Origin: Sipunculus nudus
Taxonomy: Eukaryota; Annelida; Sipuncula; Golfingiida; Sipunculidae
Direction of reading: 5' to 3'
DNA: 64,000 bases
Assembly: GCA_026874595.1 (NCBI GenBank)
Contig: JAPPUL010000068.1
Coordinates: forward strand, 1,129,001 to 1,193,000
The notes under the pieces were generated by a model that was given only the letters and a program-made list of their open reading frames with translations, was not told where the DNA came from and did no database searches. The translations under genes were made by a program, and so were the position numbers. Positions 49,887 through 58,736 of this stretch are shown piece by piece (within the stretch, counting starts at the first letter, position 1; each line of letters starts with the position of its first letter).

Positions 49887-52649
49887 ATGGCTGATGAGAA
49901 TAAAGAAGGACTTGAAGGCGTTGAAAACCTTAACGAGGGTGAGAAAGAGAAGATATTAAAGTTCATGGATAAGGAGCAAGGAGGGTTTCGGAAGCTAAGG
50001 AAAAGCTGGTATATAGTGGCGGGGATATTCTCTTACATACTGGTACTCTCTTATTTATATGGAGCAGGCATACAACCATTCAGCGATCAGTATCACCGTG
50101 GGATATATGTATTAATAACTTTTGTTTTAGTATTTTTGTTATTTCCGTTCTCGCGAATAGAAGACTATAAAAAGAGCTATACAACCTCCCTTATAATGAA
50201 CGTGGTGTATTTGCTATTAATGTTTTTATGGATATTAAATGCGTTTGGGGTTTCTGGGGTAGAAGAAAGCTCTGATCTTGGATATGTAGTGTACTACGGG
50301 GTTGGGGTAATATTGTTTGCGTATGGGGGATATGTAATACGCGGTTTAAGCACACTAGCGCATAAAGGTAAAGATGTTAGAGGCAGGCGTTTAGTAAATT
50401 ATGTTTTTTTGGGGCTAGTGTTTCTTCTTAGTATATATTGGCTTGTAAACTTCGTAATATTTTTGGGCAGTGCAGAGCTTGTAAATGCAAAAACGGCTTC
50501 AGAAGAGATAAAGATAATAGGCTATAGTTTTAGTTTGGGAGGGGCCCGAGTTTTTATAGGCTGGGTTTTGACGCTATTTGGGATATGCGTACTTTTGTAT
50601 TTGTATTTGAAGCCATTTTTGAAGAGATTGGGAATAGATGAGGCAGGAGACAGGCCGGTATTGTCGGACATGGTATTTTTGCTTGGAGCGTTATGTAGTA
50701 TAGGGTACTGGATGTTTGTGTATGTTGAGTTGACCTCTCGAATTGGTCTTGAGAGTGATTTTGATTTTCTAATAAGCGTAATAGGTATAATGGTATCGCT
50801 TGAGGTAACGAGGCGGGTATTGGGGTGGTCGCTAACGATATTTGGGGTAGTATTTCTAGCCTATTCGTATTTTGGAGCCTATAGTTTCGTACCCGAGTTA
50901 TTACAACACGGAGGTAATTCATTAAAGGAAGTATTTGTATCAGTATTCATAAATAAGCACGGCACATTTGGTATAATGGCATATGTGCTTGCAACTTATG
51001 TAATACTGTTTATATTCTTTGGCGCATTTTTAAGTAAATCAGGTTCAACAAATTTCTTTGTAGAGTTTGCGCTATCAGCGGCAGGAAAGAGGGTAGGGGG
51101 ACCAGCAAAGGTTTCGGTAATAGCATCAGCGTTGTTTGGGTCTATATCGGGCAGTGCAATAGCTAACACGGTGTCAACAGGAATATTTACAATACCGTTA
51201 ATGAAGCGGGCAGGGTTCAGGCCGCACGTTGCAGGAGCCATAGAGCCATCAGCGTCGATAGCGGGAATGTTCTTGCCACCTATAATGGGGGCAGGAGGCT
51301 TTATAATGGCGGAGATGACGGAGACAGCATATTCGACTATTATGCTAGTAGCGATATTCCCAGCTTTGATGTATATACTTGGTGTTTTTGTGATGATACA
51401 TTTTGAGGCAAAGAAATATCACCTTACGGGGATGGAAGATAGGATTGAGAGTATGAAAGAGCTTTTAAAGCGAGATGGATATTTGGCCTTACCTCTTATT
51501 GTTATAACCTGGCTTATGATAAAAGCCTTTTCACCTGGGTATGCAGCTTTTTATGGTGTTATAACATGTATTTTAGTATCTGTAGTAAATAAGAGTATAG
51601 ATAAGAGCAAACGAGTTATGTTGTGGACTCTGGTTCCCATTACATTCAAAATAGCACTTGATATACTCCTTTTTATAATAATAGAAATCACAGGGAATGC
51701 GGGTCTTATAAAAGATATATATACATTAGATCCTGTATATCTTTTTCTTTTTAGTATAGGACTCTTTTTGGTTTTAGGTTTTAGTATTTCGGGAGTGCGA
51801 GACTGGTTTTTAAATTTACTTAAAGAAATTTATTATGAGAGTGGGGATGCTATTTTACAGGGCGCAAGACAGACCTTGGTAATAGGAGCTACTATAGGGG
51901 TTATTGGTATTATAGTTGGGGTTATATACCAAACTGGGATTGGGCTTAAGTTTTCTCAGATTATATTAAAAAGCTCATCAAGTCTTGCAGATGCGTTTGC
52001 CTATCCGATAGCAAACATGTTTGGTTTGGAAATAGAAAGTATTTTACAAGTTTCTAAGATATTATTTACAGTTATATTAATAGCGTTTGCGTCGCTAATA
52101 CTTGGGATGGGAGTTCCGGTAACAGCAGCTTATGTTATTACAGTGTCGCTTGTGGCTGTTGCATTGCAAGAACTTGGGGTTGCTTTGATTGCTGCTCATA
52201 TGATAGTTTATTGGTTTAGTCAAGATTCAAATATAACGCCGCCTGTTTGTATTGCTGCATATGCAGGTGCGGCAATTGCAGGTTCAAACCCTTGGCAAAC
52301 GGGCTGGACATCTTTTAAATTTGCTAAGATGCTTTATGTTATGCCAATTCTGTTTGCATTTGTGCCGGAGGTTTTACTTACTTCGCCTGAGGGTGTTTAT
52401 TTTGATGTTTCTTTATGGCGTGTTTTTGTTGTTTTCTCATCCACCATATTAGGGACAATAGCGTTTGCAGCCCTAACCCAAGGCTTTCTTGCAAGAAAAA
52501 CTAAACTCTGGGAGTTTATTCTGCTTATACCTATTACTATTTTAGTTTATTGGCCTGAGATATTTTCTACTCTAATTGGCGCTGCTCTTTTTGTGGGTAT
52601 TTACTTTATACAGACTAAAAGACCTATTGACCCAATTCCGACTACGTAA
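49887..52649 (+). CDS. TRAP transporter fused permease (TAXI type, DctQ+DctM)
   Basis: 920 residues. A 45-residue charged cytoplasmic head precedes four to six helices (small-subunit part, about 45-270), then the large DctM part. Marks of the latter are FFGAFLSKSGSTNF, FGSISGSAIANTVSTG, PHVAGAIEPSASIAG and LPPIMGAGGF, and near the end GMGVPVTAAYVIT plus YAGAAIAGSNPW. It imports the solute bound by the TAXI protein using an ion gradient. The ATG follows AAGGGT. From about 51,450 the sense strand switches from purine-rich to T-rich codons inside the same gene (see findings). Confidence 0.95.
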   Translation: MADENKEGLEGVENLNEGEKEKILKFMDKEQGGFRKLRKSWYIVAGIFSYILVLSYLYGAGIQPFSDQYHRGIYVLITFVLVFLLFPFSRIEDYKKSYTTSLIMNVVYLLLMFLWILNAFGVSGVEESSDLGYVVYYGVGVILFAYGGYVIRGLSTLAHKGKDVRGRRLVNYVFLGLVFLLSIYWLVNFVIFLGSAELVNAKTASEEIKIIGYSFSLGGARVFIGWVLTLFGICVLLYLYLKPFLKRLGIDEAGDRPVLSDMVFLLGALCSIGYWMFVYVELTSRIGLESDFDFLISVIGIMVSLEVTRRVLGWSLTIFGVVFLAYSYFGAYSFVPELLQHGGNSLKEVFVSVFINKHGTFGIMAYVLATYVILFIFFGAFLSKSGSTNFFVEFALSAAGKRVGGPAKVSVIASALFGSISGSAIANTVSTGIFTIPLMKRAGFRPHVAGAIEPSASIAGMFLPPIMGAGGFIMAEMTETAYSTIMLVAIFPALMYILGVFVMIHFEAKKYHLTGMEDRIESMKELLKRDGYLALPLIVITWLMIKAFSPGYAAFYGVITCILVSVVNKSIDKSKRVMLWTLVPITFKIALDILLFIIIEITGNAGLIKDIYTLDPVYLFLFSIGLFLVLGFSISGVRDWFLNLLKEIYYESGDAILQGARQTLVIGATIGVIGIIVGVIYQTGIGLKFSQIILKSSSSLADAFAYPIANMFGLEIESILQVSKILFTVILIAFASLILGMGVPVTAAYVITVSLVAVALQELGVALIAAHMIVYWFSQDSNITPPVCIAAYAGAAIAGSNPWQTGWTSFKFAKMLYVMPILFAFVPEVLLTSPEGVYFDVSLWRVFVVFSSTILGTIAFAALTQGFLARKTKLWEFILLIPITILVYWPEIFSTLIGAALFVGIYFIQTKRPIDPIPTT

Positions 52650-52671
52650 GTGCTTGTATTAGTATAATATT

Positions 52672-53193
52672 CTAGTTTGGCTTTAGTCTTAATGCTTGTC
52701 CTGCAAAACAAAGATAGACTTCTTGGCAATATTTACCAAATAGAAGATCTATCTCCCCAGATAAATCTATAAATTCACGGGCAAGCTTATTTGGTGGCAT
52801 TATACCATGACCGACTGACTCCTTTACAAATACAAGTGTTTTGTCTGTCTTTAATATCCTTTCCATAATATCTAATATTAGCCTTCCATCCTTTTTCTCG
52901 TATAGCATGTTGTTTAGCCACATATTTACTGACTCTATTAATATTGGATTTTCATTATCTGTCTCCTTTATTACTTTCTCTATTTTTAAAGGCTCTTCTT
53001 TTGTTAGGAATTTATCTTTACGGCGCTTTTTATGCAGCTTTATCCTAGTCTCCATCTCAGAGTCTATTATTTTTGCTGTTGCAAGGTATAGCGGTTTTAC
53101 GGTTCTTTTGCAAAGGCTTAGTATCTTTTTCTCTGCTAAGGACGATTTGCCACTCCGCACGCCTCCTATGTAGCCTATCTTTATATTATACAT
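52672..53193 (-). CDS. cobU: Adenosylcobinamide kinase / guanylyltransferase
   Basis: 173 residues. It phosphorylates adenosylcobinamide and adds GMP late in cobalamin synthesis. P-loop GGVRSGKSS is at residues 10-18, the guanylylated histidine is probably in IKLHKKRRKD, and NMWLNNML and LAREFIDLSGEID match the family. The usual VSNEVG-type motif reads VKESVG, a mild deviation. Last gene of the cobalamin operon. It overlaps cbiB by 13 bases. Confidence 0.92.
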   Translation of the reverse strand: MYNIKIGYIGGVRSGKSSLAEKKILSLCKRTVKPLYLATAKIIDSEMETRIKLHKKRRKDKFLTKEEPLKIEKVIKETDNENPILIESVNMWLNNMLYEKKDGRLILDIMERILKTDKTLVFVKESVGHGIMPPNKLAREFIDLSGEIDLLFGKYCQEVYLCFAGQALRLKPN

Positions 53194-54107
53194 AGTATTA
53201 GTATTCCAAGTAGCAATATGTCAAGCCGCCTACCTAAAGATAGCGCCCGCTCTACATCGCTTTTTTGTAATTTACAACGTCCGCCTACCCCAAGTAAGCC
53301 CTTCTCTTTAAATTTATCATTATAATAGCCCCCTCCCCCAAGCTCAACGCCTACATATAATGCCATCGCACTCATAGGAAAACCTGCATTCGGACTCTCT
53401 TGCTCTTTTCCCTCCTTTATAACCTGTTTTAAAAGACTTAGCTTAAACCCTTTCATCAAAAGTATTTTCATCAAAAGTATTAAAAGAGCTGTTAGCCTTG
53501 AGGGTATGTAGTTTAGTAAGTCATCTAGCTTGGCTGATAGTTTCCCAAATCTAATGTTTTTAATATCCTTATAACCTACCATAGAATCTAATGTTGATAT
53601 CGCTTTGTATATGAATAATCCGTAAAGCCCGCCTACAAGCAAATAGAAAAGTGGGGCTATTAGTCCGTCACTTAGATTCTCGCTATACGTTTCTATGCTG
53701 CATTTATATATTTCATTATCATCCATTCCGGTTGTATCACGCGTTATTAGCATGCTAAGTCGTGCCCGCCTCTCCTCTTGACTTGCAGCTTCCAAAACCC
53801 CTAAAACACTATCTTTTAACATCGCACTTGAAAGACCCATAGAACCAATAAGTCCACTTAGCCCCACATATAAGGGATGTGGCAGAAGGCTTAGTAAAAG
53901 ATTTATTAAATATATTAGTATTATTACTTGCAAAATTAAACTAAATGTTAAAAGGCCGCCCGAAAGCACGCTGTCTTTATAATAGCGCTTTTTATAGAAG
54001 TTTATATAGTCTCCCATTAAAATTATCGGGTGCTTTAGTCTTTTCGGTTCTGAGAATAGTAGATCTGTTATATAGGCAAGTAGCCCAAGTGAAACATTTA
54101 TTTCCAA
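53181..54107 (-). CDS. cbiB: Adenosylcobinamide-phosphate synthase CbiB/CobD
   Basis: 308-residue membrane protein with the family's KHPIILMG near the N-terminus, then RDTTGMDDNEIYKCSIETYSEN-type segment split as RDTTGMDD and CSIETYSENLSDGLIAP, and SPNAGFPMSAMALYVGVEL. It attaches the aminopropanol arm to adenosylcobyric acid. It overlaps cobC by 10 bases upstream and cobU downstream. A 15-bp duplication inside (53451-53480) adds five residues in frame near residue 212. Confidence 0.93.
   Translation of the reverse strand: MEINVSLGLLAYITDLLFSEPKRLKHPIILMGDYINFYKKRYYKDSVLSGGLLTFSLILQVIILIYLINLLLSLLPHPLYVGLSGLIGSMGLSSAMLKDSVLGVLEAASQEERRARLSMLITRDTTGMDDNEIYKCSIETYSENLSDGLIAPLFYLLVGGLYGLFIYKAISTLDSMVGYKDIKNIRFGKLSAKLDDLLNYIPSRLTALLILLMKILLMKGFKLSLLKQVIKEGKEQESPNAGFPMSAMALYVGVELGGGGYYNDKFKEKGLLGVGGRCKLQKSDVERALSLGRRLDILLLGILILCII
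53451..53480. repeat. 15-bp in-frame tandem duplication inside cbiB
   Basis: tttcatcaaaagtat appears twice without gap. On the coding strand it gives LLMKI-LLMKG, so one five-residue unit has been duplicated in a hydrophobic stretch without frame change. Confidence 0.9.
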
Positions 54108-54706
54108 TTTATGTACTCTATCATAAATCCATTTGCCCTTTTATTTAGCTTCGTTACACTTTTATTTGATATTTCTAATCTTAATGAGTTTTTAACGCTT
54201 AAACCCAGTATCTTTCCAAGTATTGCAAGTATTATTCCTTTGTGCGTTATTATTACTTTGTCTTTTATTTTGTCTTTACTAATACCATCTCCTTCATAAG
54301 TCTCTTTTATAAGCTCTTGCATAAACTCATCTGATCGCATAGTTAATTCTTTGTAAGACTCCCCGTTTGGACACTTTGTGTTTAATATATCCTTTTCCCA
54401 TTCCATGAATTCTTCTTTGTCTATATAAGCCCAATTCTGCATCTCCCAGTCCCCAAAATTAAGCTCCATAAGCCTCTCATCTACTTTATAAGATAAATCT
54501 TTAACATGCTCTTTTAAATACTTTGCTACCAACAAACACCGACTTAGCGGACTTGTATACACTTCCTTTTCTCTATCTATTTTTAACTTGTCTAAAAGCT
54601 CTTGGCAATCTTTTTTAAAGCCTCTATGTGGCTTTAGGTCCGTTTGCCCGTAGCATATATTTCCTTTAAGCTCTACCTTTGGATGTCTTATTAAATATAT
54701 ATTCAT
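54098..54706 (-). CDS. cobC: Histidine phosphatase, probable alpha-ribazole phosphatase CobC
   Basis: 202 residues of the phosphoglycerate-mutase superfamily. The catalytic motif is LIRHPKVE (RHP instead of RHG), followed by CYGQTDL, SPLSRCLLVAKYL, ELNFGDWEMQNWAYID and VIITHKGIILAIL with the second histidine. Its place among cobS, cbiB and cobU supports removal of phosphate from alpha-ribazole phosphate or adenosylcobalamin phosphate. It lies 3 bases downstream of cobS and overlaps cbiB. Confidence 0.88.
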   Translation of the reverse strand: MNIYLIRHPKVELKGNICYGQTDLKPHRGFKKDCQELLDKLKIDREKEVYTSPLSRCLLVAKYLKEHVKDLSYKVDERLMELNFGDWEMQNWAYIDKEEFMEWEKDILNTKCPNGESYKELTMRSDEFMQELIKETYEGDGISKDKIKDKVIITHKGIILAILGKILGLSVKNSLRLEISNKSVTKLNKRANGFMIEYINWK

Positions 54707-54709
54707 GTT

Positions 54710-55507
54710 TTATGATACTATAAGAAGACTTAAATATAAAAGGCTCTTGGAAAATGCAATCGTTGCCCCTAGTGTGTCCCCTGTATACCCTCCTATACGC
54801 CTTTTTACAAAAGTGCCAAATGCATACCATAATATGATTTGCAAAAACACGATAAATAGTCCTGAGCATTTGTATAAGATAATTATTGTAATAATTAAGA
54901 TTGTTGCTTGGACAAGAGTTTGCCTTTTGGACACTTCAAATATAGCGCCTTTTCCTCCTCTGCCTTTTCCTCCTCTGCCTTTTTCCCCTTGCCCATTCCT
55001 TGCATAATCTTGACTGCTTATGTAAGATATTGCCAAAACCATGCTTGTTGTGCTCCCAAGCAATATTGCTCCTATCAGATGTCCTGTCTGGCTTAGTAGG
55101 CTAAGGCTTACATAATCTATTAATATGTTAAGTGTTATGCCAAGTGTCCCGTAAGTCCCAAGATTATGGTCTTGCATTATCTTTAGGATATCTTCCTTAT
55201 TGCCACCGTTGCCAAAACCATCACAAAAATCACCAAGCCCATCTTGATGTAATGCCCCAGTTAATATTATCGGGAATACTATGCCTCCAAGCAATATAGA
55301 CAGATCTACAGGGAGTATCAGCTTTAGCAAACTTATTACGAGTAGGGTCAAAACTCCAAGTAGAAGACTTACCAACGGAAAGTATTTTGCAACTCCTTTA
55401 TAATCCTCGTTTGTCCCCCCCTCGTTTGCTCCTTTATCTATTCCTAGTGGAACTATTGTCAAGAACCTAAGCGCTTTTATAAGACTTTCTGTTTCTTTTG
55501 ATAGCAT
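54710..55507 (-). CDS. cobS: Adenosylcobinamide-GDP ribazoletransferase (cobalamin synthase)
   Basis: 265-residue polytopic membrane enzyme joining adenosylcobinamide-GDP and alpha-ribazole. ALRFLTIVP near the N-terminus, the Asp-rich HQDGLGDFCDGFGNG and MQDHNLGTYG are family motifs with small variations (usual HLDGLADTADG). A cytoplasmic loop around residues 172-188 contains Gly-Lys-Gly repeats made by a 15-bp tandem duplication. Operon position between a Cys-rich protein gene and cobC. Confidence 0.92.
   Translation of the reverse strand: MLSKETESLIKALRFLTIVPLGIDKGANEGGTNEDYKGVAKYFPLVSLLLGVLTLLVISLLKLILPVDLSILLGGIVFPIILTGALHQDGLGDFCDGFGNGGNKEDILKIMQDHNLGTYGTLGITLNILIDYVSLSLLSQTGHLIGAILLGSTTSMVLAISYISSQDYARNGQGEKGRGGKGRGGKGAIFEVSKRQTLVQATILIITIIILYKCSGLFIVFLQIILWYAFGTFVKRRIGGYTGDTLGATIAFSKSLLYLSLLIVS
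54947..54976. repeat. 15-bp in-frame tandem duplication inside cobS
   Basis: gccttttcctcctct occurs twice exactly with a third, decayed copy after it. On the coding strand it encodes a repeated Arg-Gly-Gly-Lys-Gly loop in cobalamin synthase. Confidence 0.92.
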
Positions 55508-55514
55508 GTGTAAT

Positions 55515-55964
55515 CTATTTGGCGATCTTACTTAGTGCGTTTTGTACGTCTTCAGCGATAAATTCCTTTGCATATTTTCTGCTATGGGGTATTGTACAGC
55601 TTGAACAGTCTAATATATAGACATCTTTATCCTTTGAATGATTAGTATGCTTTGCTTTCTTAGACTTTAGTGAACATCTTCCTATATACGTTTTGTCGCT
55701 CTTTTTGGTTACCTCCACCTCGTAATATCTACAATCACAGCCAAAACAGTTTAGAGTCCTTGTGTTATGGCATTTTGTATGCCTTTTGTATAAGGGACAA
55801 AAATCAAGTTCTGCTACTTCCATATTATCAAAGTCAAAATAAGCATATATCTCTTCTTCTGTTTTTCCCGACAATAGTAACTTGTTTAGCAAGCTAAGAC
55901 GCTTTTCCTTAAAACCATCTCGCCAGCTTGATATGGACTTAAGTATTTTGTCTACATCTATCAT
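55515..55964 (-). CDS. Cysteine-rich small-domain protein of cobalamin clusters (PF04071-like)
   Basis: 149 residues. After a 50-residue helical head (SWRDGFKEKRLSLLNKLLLS) the protein has a cysteine-rich segment: CPLYKRHTKCHN, LNCFGCDCRYY and later DCSSCTIPH. This matches the small Cys-rich domain often found beside cobalamin genes in anaerobes. A metal-binding role is probable; cobalt handling is a guess. Start 6 bases after the cbiH stop and end 8 bases before cobS, so firmly in the operon. Confidence 0.8.
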   Translation of the reverse strand: MIDVDKILKSISSWRDGFKEKRLSLLNKLLLSGKTEEEIYAYFDFDNMEVAELDFCPLYKRHTKCHNTRTLNCFGCDCRYYEVEVTKKSDKTYIGRCSLKSKKAKHTNHSKDKDVYILDCSSCTIPHSRKYAKEFIAEDVQNALSKIAK

Positions 55965-55969
55965 ATTTA

Positions 55970-56746
55970 TTATTGTCTGCTTCCGTCTAGATTGTACTTG
56001 TTTAGATAGCCGCGGGGAGTTAGAACTCTTTTGTTCTTTGTGAATCTAGTTGATTCGTTGCCTATTATAAGCAACGTTGACATGTGTACACTCGGATTCT
56101 CAATTCCATCTTCTATAAGCTCCTCTGTTGTCTTTATTTCTATCTGTTCGCTTTGCCGTGATACGTTCTGGGCTACTATTACAGGATGGGATTTATAAGC
56201 AGATAAATATTCTAATAAACTCTCATAAGGTGCAAGGCGTTTTCTTGATTTTGGGTTCATGATTATTACTATAAAACCACTTTCAAGTGCACTCTTAAGG
56301 CGTTTTTCTATCTGCTCAAGCGGCGTTAGCCTATCAGATAAACTTATTACTGCAAAATCCTGGCTTATTGGTGCACCCGCTTTACATGCCGCCTCAAGTA
56401 AAGATGGAACCCCTGATATAGTTTCAATCTCTAATTCATCCCATATCCCACGCTCATCTATTAGCTCAACCACAAGAGAGGCAAGCCCAAAGACATTTAT
56501 ATCGCCATTGGAAATGAGTGCAACCTTCTTATCCTCTAAGGCAAAGTCTATAGCTTTATGGCACCTGCTAATCTCTTCCGTCATCGAACTGTGATGAGTC
56601 TCCTTCCCTTCTATTACAGCTCCTAAATCATCAAGATACTTCTCATACCCGACAATTATGTCAACCTCATCAAGTATCTCTTTTGCTTTTAATGTTAGAA
56701 GTGAAGGGTCTCCAGGACCCGTTGATACTATGTATAGTGTTTTCAT
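55970..56746 (-). CDS. cbiH: Cobalt-precorrin-3B C17-methyltransferase
   Basis: 258 residues of the tetrapyrrole methylase fold. It contracts the ring while methylating C17. The start IVSTGPGDPSLLTLKAKEIL and IVGYEKYLDDL are characteristic, followed by GVPSLLEAACKAGAP and a closing IIGNESTRF with LTPRGY. The usual SSGDxGIYGM loop reads SNGDINVFGL, a shift worth checking. It lies 84 bases after cbiG. Confidence 0.92.
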   Translation of the reverse strand: MKTLYIVSTGPGDPSLLTLKAKEILDEVDIIVGYEKYLDDLGAVIEGKETHHSSMTEEISRCHKAIDFALEDKKVALISNGDINVFGLASLVVELIDERGIWDELEIETISGVPSLLEAACKAGAPISQDFAVISLSDRLTPLEQIEKRLKSALESGFIVIIMNPKSRKRLAPYESLLEYLSAYKSHPVIVAQNVSRQSEQIEIKTTEELIEDGIENPSVHMSTLLIIGNESTRFTKNKRVLTPRGYLNKYNLDGSRQ

Positions 56747-56830
56747 TGTATTTTCATCTCGCTTTTATTTTATAAAGTATTTGTCTTATAAAGATATTAT
56801 AAAACCGAATTAAAAGAATATTCTATAAAA

Positions 56831-57997
56831 CTAAAAAGCAGCAGCAAGCGTTATCGCTCCAAAGTAACTGCTCTTTCGTATGAAACATGTTTTATACTTA
56901 GAACTTAATATAGCCGCAGGTTCACAAACTCCTTTTATACCAAAGAAGTGGCTTGCACGAGACTTTGTAAAATCTTCTTTTAGGCTATTTATCTGTTCTT
57001 TCGTATAAAAATATATATCTTTTTTTGTCTTTGTTGATAATTCCAAAAGACCATGTTCATCGCTTTTAGCCGTAAAGGAGCCATAGGCACAGACATCTTG
57101 TAAGCTAATATTATTCTCTTTAAAGAATTGCTCTAATGCTTTATTTATAAGCTCAAAGCTAGTTCCTCTGTTTATTCCTATTCCTATAGTAACAAAAGGT
57201 ACTTTGAGATATAAATCGATATGGCTTAAAGGCAATTTCGGTTTCGTTGGGCTTATCCATACTCTTGGAATATCTACTTCATATCCTTTATACTCATAAT
57301 CTTTAATACTCATAATGTCAATAAACTTTATTAAATGCTTGTCCCTAAAGCTTTCATACATCTTATTAGCTTTTATAATATCATGTATTGTAGTGTAAGT
57401 TATAACATGTATTTCTTCTTTGTTCAAAAGAGCGTTTGAGACCTTCTTTAAGGCTTTGATATTCTCTATTTCAAAGTTATTCTCTTTAGCAAACATATCA
57501 AATGCCGGTGTTTTGGTTTGATCTGTTGCTGTTGTTAGGAAAACTTCGGGTCTTGGCTTTATCTTTTCTTGTAGGAAAAGTGCATATTCATTACCACCGC
57601 CTATGTGGCCTGACAAAAGCGGTATTATATATCTTAAATCAAAGCTTATTATTAGTATCCCAGGATCGCTTGTCTTGCTTTTTAATAAAGTGCTTATCTT
57701 TCTTACCACTATCCCAGTTGCAAGAAAACATATTATTATATCATACCCGCTCCAAAGCCATTTTAAAAGCTCATCTATATCGCTATAAGTTTCTATTCCT
57801 TTTCCCTTTTCCTTACTCAGCCCGCTCCCCTGTCCGCTCCCCTTATCTTTTTCGGATATTGGCCTTTTCTTGTATAGGGTTATCTCATCAGCATTTTTAT
57901 CTTTGAGTAAGATATCAAGTAAATTATGTCCACCTTCTTCTGAGAACTTGTTAATTGTTATTATTGCTATCTTTTGTATTTTGTGTGTTTTGCGCAT
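56831..57997 (-). CDS. cbiG: Cobalt-precorrin-5A hydrolase
   Basis: 388 residues. It opens the ring lactone and releases acetaldehyde. Middle domain marks are IICFLATGIVVRKI, LLSGHIGGGNEYA and TATDQTKTPAFDM. The C-terminal CobE/GbiG_C domain starts VTIGIGINRGTSFELI. A low-complexity Gly/Ser/Lys stretch near residues 48-66 is unusual. The start overlaps the end of cbiF by 47 bases. A later start is possible but no better codon was seen. Confidence 0.92.
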   Translation of the reverse strand: MRKTHKIQKIAIITINKFSEEGGHNLLDILLKDKNADEITLYKKRPISEKDKGSGQGSGLSKEKGKGIETYSDIDELLKWLWSGYDIIICFLATGIVVRKISTLLKSKTSDPGILIISFDLRYIIPLLSGHIGGGNEYALFLQEKIKPRPEVFLTTATDQTKTPAFDMFAKENNFEIENIKALKKVSNALLNKEEIHVITYTTIHDIIKANKMYESFRDKHLIKFIDIMSIKDYEYKGYEVDIPRVWISPTKPKLPLSHIDLYLKVPFVTIGIGINRGTSFELINKALEQFFKENNISLQDVCAYGSFTAKSDEHGLLELSTKTKKDIYFYTKEQINSLKEDFTKSRASHFFGIKGVCEPAAILSSKYKTCFIRKSSYFGAITLAAAF

Positions 57998-58736
57998 TTA
58001 TCTTCTCCTCATTGTATAAATGAGATGCTCCGCCCTCCTCCTGATTTAGATAATTGCCAAATAAGATTAGAGCAAGGCCTTTTATGTTTAATTCTTTAAC
58101 CTTATTTTCTATTGTATCCAAAGTCCCTTTCAATACCCTCTGACCCTCTTCCCAAGTCGCTTTCTCAACAACCCAACAAGGCGTTTTAGCACTGTATCCA
58201 AGCCTTAGTGCCTCGTCTTTTAGCTTGTTTAGAAGCTGTATGGATAAATAAAAGACTATTGATGAGTTTTTACAACTTAATATCGTTGATAGCTTTTCTG
58301 GATTCTTTGTCTTTCCTTCTATCCTCGTTAGTATTAGTGTTTGCGAGGTGTGGGGCAGTGTGTATTCTATGTTTAGTAAAGACGCTGCTCCTGAGGCCGA
58401 TGTTACTCCCGGTACCACCTCGTATCCTATATTCTTATTCTTTAAATGATTTATTTGTTTTGCTATAGTTGAATATAGACTTGGGTCTCCTGTGTGAAGT
58501 CTTACTACTATTCCCTTTTTTACATTCTCTTCTAAAAACTCATAAATCTCCTCATAGCTCATCTTAAATGACGATCTTATAATACACAAAGCCCCTGCCC
58601 ATTTAAGTAACCCCTTAGGCACCAAGGAGCCGGTATATAATATTGCCTTTGCTTGCTCTATAAGCTCTTTGCCTTTCAATGTTAAAAGCTTTGGGTCTCC
58701 CGGACCCGCTCCTACGAAATATATTTTATTTGTCAT
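57951..58736 (-). CDS. cbiF: Cobalt-precorrin-4 C11-methyltransferase
   Basis: 261 residues, tetrapyrrole methylase fold. YFVGAGPGDPKLLTLKGKEL, ILYTGSLVPKGLL, VVRLHTGDPSLYSTIAKQI and VVPGVTSASGAASLL are all conserved. It methylates C11 in the anaerobic corrin pathway. The Asn-rich tail overlaps cbiG; the start overlaps cbiET by 11 bases. This tight overlap shows one operon. Confidence 0.95.
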   Translation of the reverse strand: MTNKIYFVGAGPGDPKLLTLKGKELIEQAKAILYTGSLVPKGLLKWAGALCIIRSSFKMSYEEIYEFLEENVKKGIVVRLHTGDPSLYSTIAKQINHLKNKNIGYEVVPGVTSASGAASLLNIEYTLPHTSQTLILTRIEGKTKNPEKLSTILSCKNSSIVFYLSIQLLNKLKDEALRLGYSAKTPCWVVEKATWEEGQRVLKGTLDTIENKVKELNIKGLALILFGNYLNQEEGGASHLYNEEKINAQNTQNTKDSNNNN

